A stretch of 5,108 nucleotides of DNA from Prevotellaceae bacterium (GTDB taxonomy: Bacteria; Bacteroidota; Bacteroidia; Bacteroidales; UBA932): assembly GCA_031278495.1 (NCBI GenBank), contig JAITKG010000012.1, forward strand, positions 1-5,108, written 5' to 3'. Positions 4,948 to 5,108 of this stretch are shown piece by piece. The position numbers and the translations under genes are program-made. The notes below the pieces were generated by a model that searched no databases, was not told the DNA's origin, and saw only the letters and a program-made list of their open reading frames with translations. The stretch's first letter is position 1, and each line of letters begins with the position of its first letter.

Positions 4948-5108
4948 ATGAAAAAAATTTTCTTTCTTTTGACCATGTTTGCAAGCGTTGCCGCAAGCGC
5001 GCAAAACATGCAAATCACGACCATTAGCGCGACTTATACCACGTCGCCGGTGATTCAATTCAAGGTAAGCTGGACGGGCGCACGCACCTATCGGCACAAT
5101 ACCAAAGT
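4948..5108 (+). CDS. Secreted protein, N-terminal fragment, cut by the window end
   Basis: The visible 53 codons begin with a clear Sec signal peptide: MKK, a hydrophobic core (residues 4-13) and a signal peptidase I site ASA|QN after residue 18. The mature part begins QNMQITTISATYTTSP and continues as alternating polar and hydrophobic residues (VIQFKVSWTGA, 35-45), which suggests a beta-rich extracellular or outer-membrane-associated domain. There is no lipobox cysteine, so it is not an obvious lipoprotein. I have a general memory of similar N-termini in large secreted Bacteroidales proteins of unknown function, but the fragment is too short for a family call. The start is chosen for the signal peptide; the A-rich stretch before it (TAAAAAAACAGT) is typical for translation initiation in this phylum. 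The stop lies beyond the window. Confidence 0.82.
   Translation, partial: MKKIFFLLTMFASVAASAQNMQITTISATYTTSPVIQFKVSWTGARTYRHNTK

Overview
The window looks like a chromosomal segment of a Bacteroidota bacterium, most likely order Bacteroidales. The reasons are the promoters, which fit the TTTG-N19-TAnnTTTG consensus used by that phylum's primary sigma factor, the near absence of Shine-Dalgarno sequences before the genes, and a RecO that lacks the zinc-binding cysteines. No species can be named from the sequence alone.

Layout. Positions 1-441 hold no convincing protein gene. They carry a leftward-transcribed structured RNA (about 260 to 38, minus strand) with its own promoter, then AT-rich DNA without visible features (298-367), a 16-bp tandem repeat and the promoter region of the first gene. 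Next comes a rightward series of housekeeping genes: a YitT-family membrane protein (442-1347), the house-cleaning nucleotidase RdgB (1387-1965), the recombination mediator RecO (2064-2789) and a YugP-type membrane zinc metallopeptidase (2869-3552). Gaps of 39-98 nt hold short direct repeats and a possible weak terminator; the peptidase seems to have its own promoter. A promoter at 3567-3597 then drives a leader that ends in a strong terminator-like hairpin just before a lower-GC gene of the DUF3825 type (3726-4535). The gap 4536-4947 contains a second, rightward structured RNA (about 4628-4808) and a long hairpin (4862-4919). The window ends inside a gene for a secreted protein (from 4948).

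Main observation. The two intergenic RNAs, about 4.4 kb apart and on opposite strands, appear to be members of one RNA family. Their promoters match at 26 of 31 positions. Both fold into the same series P1 / asymmetric internal loop / P2 / P3. The P2 strands share the pattern CTRGWC...GWCYAG followed by AACCT, with compensatory base changes, while P1 differs almost completely in sequence but still pairs over 8 bp in each. In both, the apical loop of P3 is exactly complementary to a 3' tail that is followed by a T run (CCAAGAG/CTCTTGG in one, CAAACGTG/CACGTTTG in the other), suggesting a conserved pseudoknot. I cannot assign the family. Relation to Bacteroidales-1/6S-type RNAs is a candidate to test, not a conclusion.

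How the genes relate. RdgB (removal of ITP, dITP and XTP) and RecO (recombinational repair) both protect genome integrity; the YitT protein and the peptidase are membrane proteins of unclear physiological role. The DUF3825 gene differs from its neighbours in base composition and in its attenuator-like leader, and lies beside one of the RNAs, so it looks more like an accessory gene than part of the housekeeping series.
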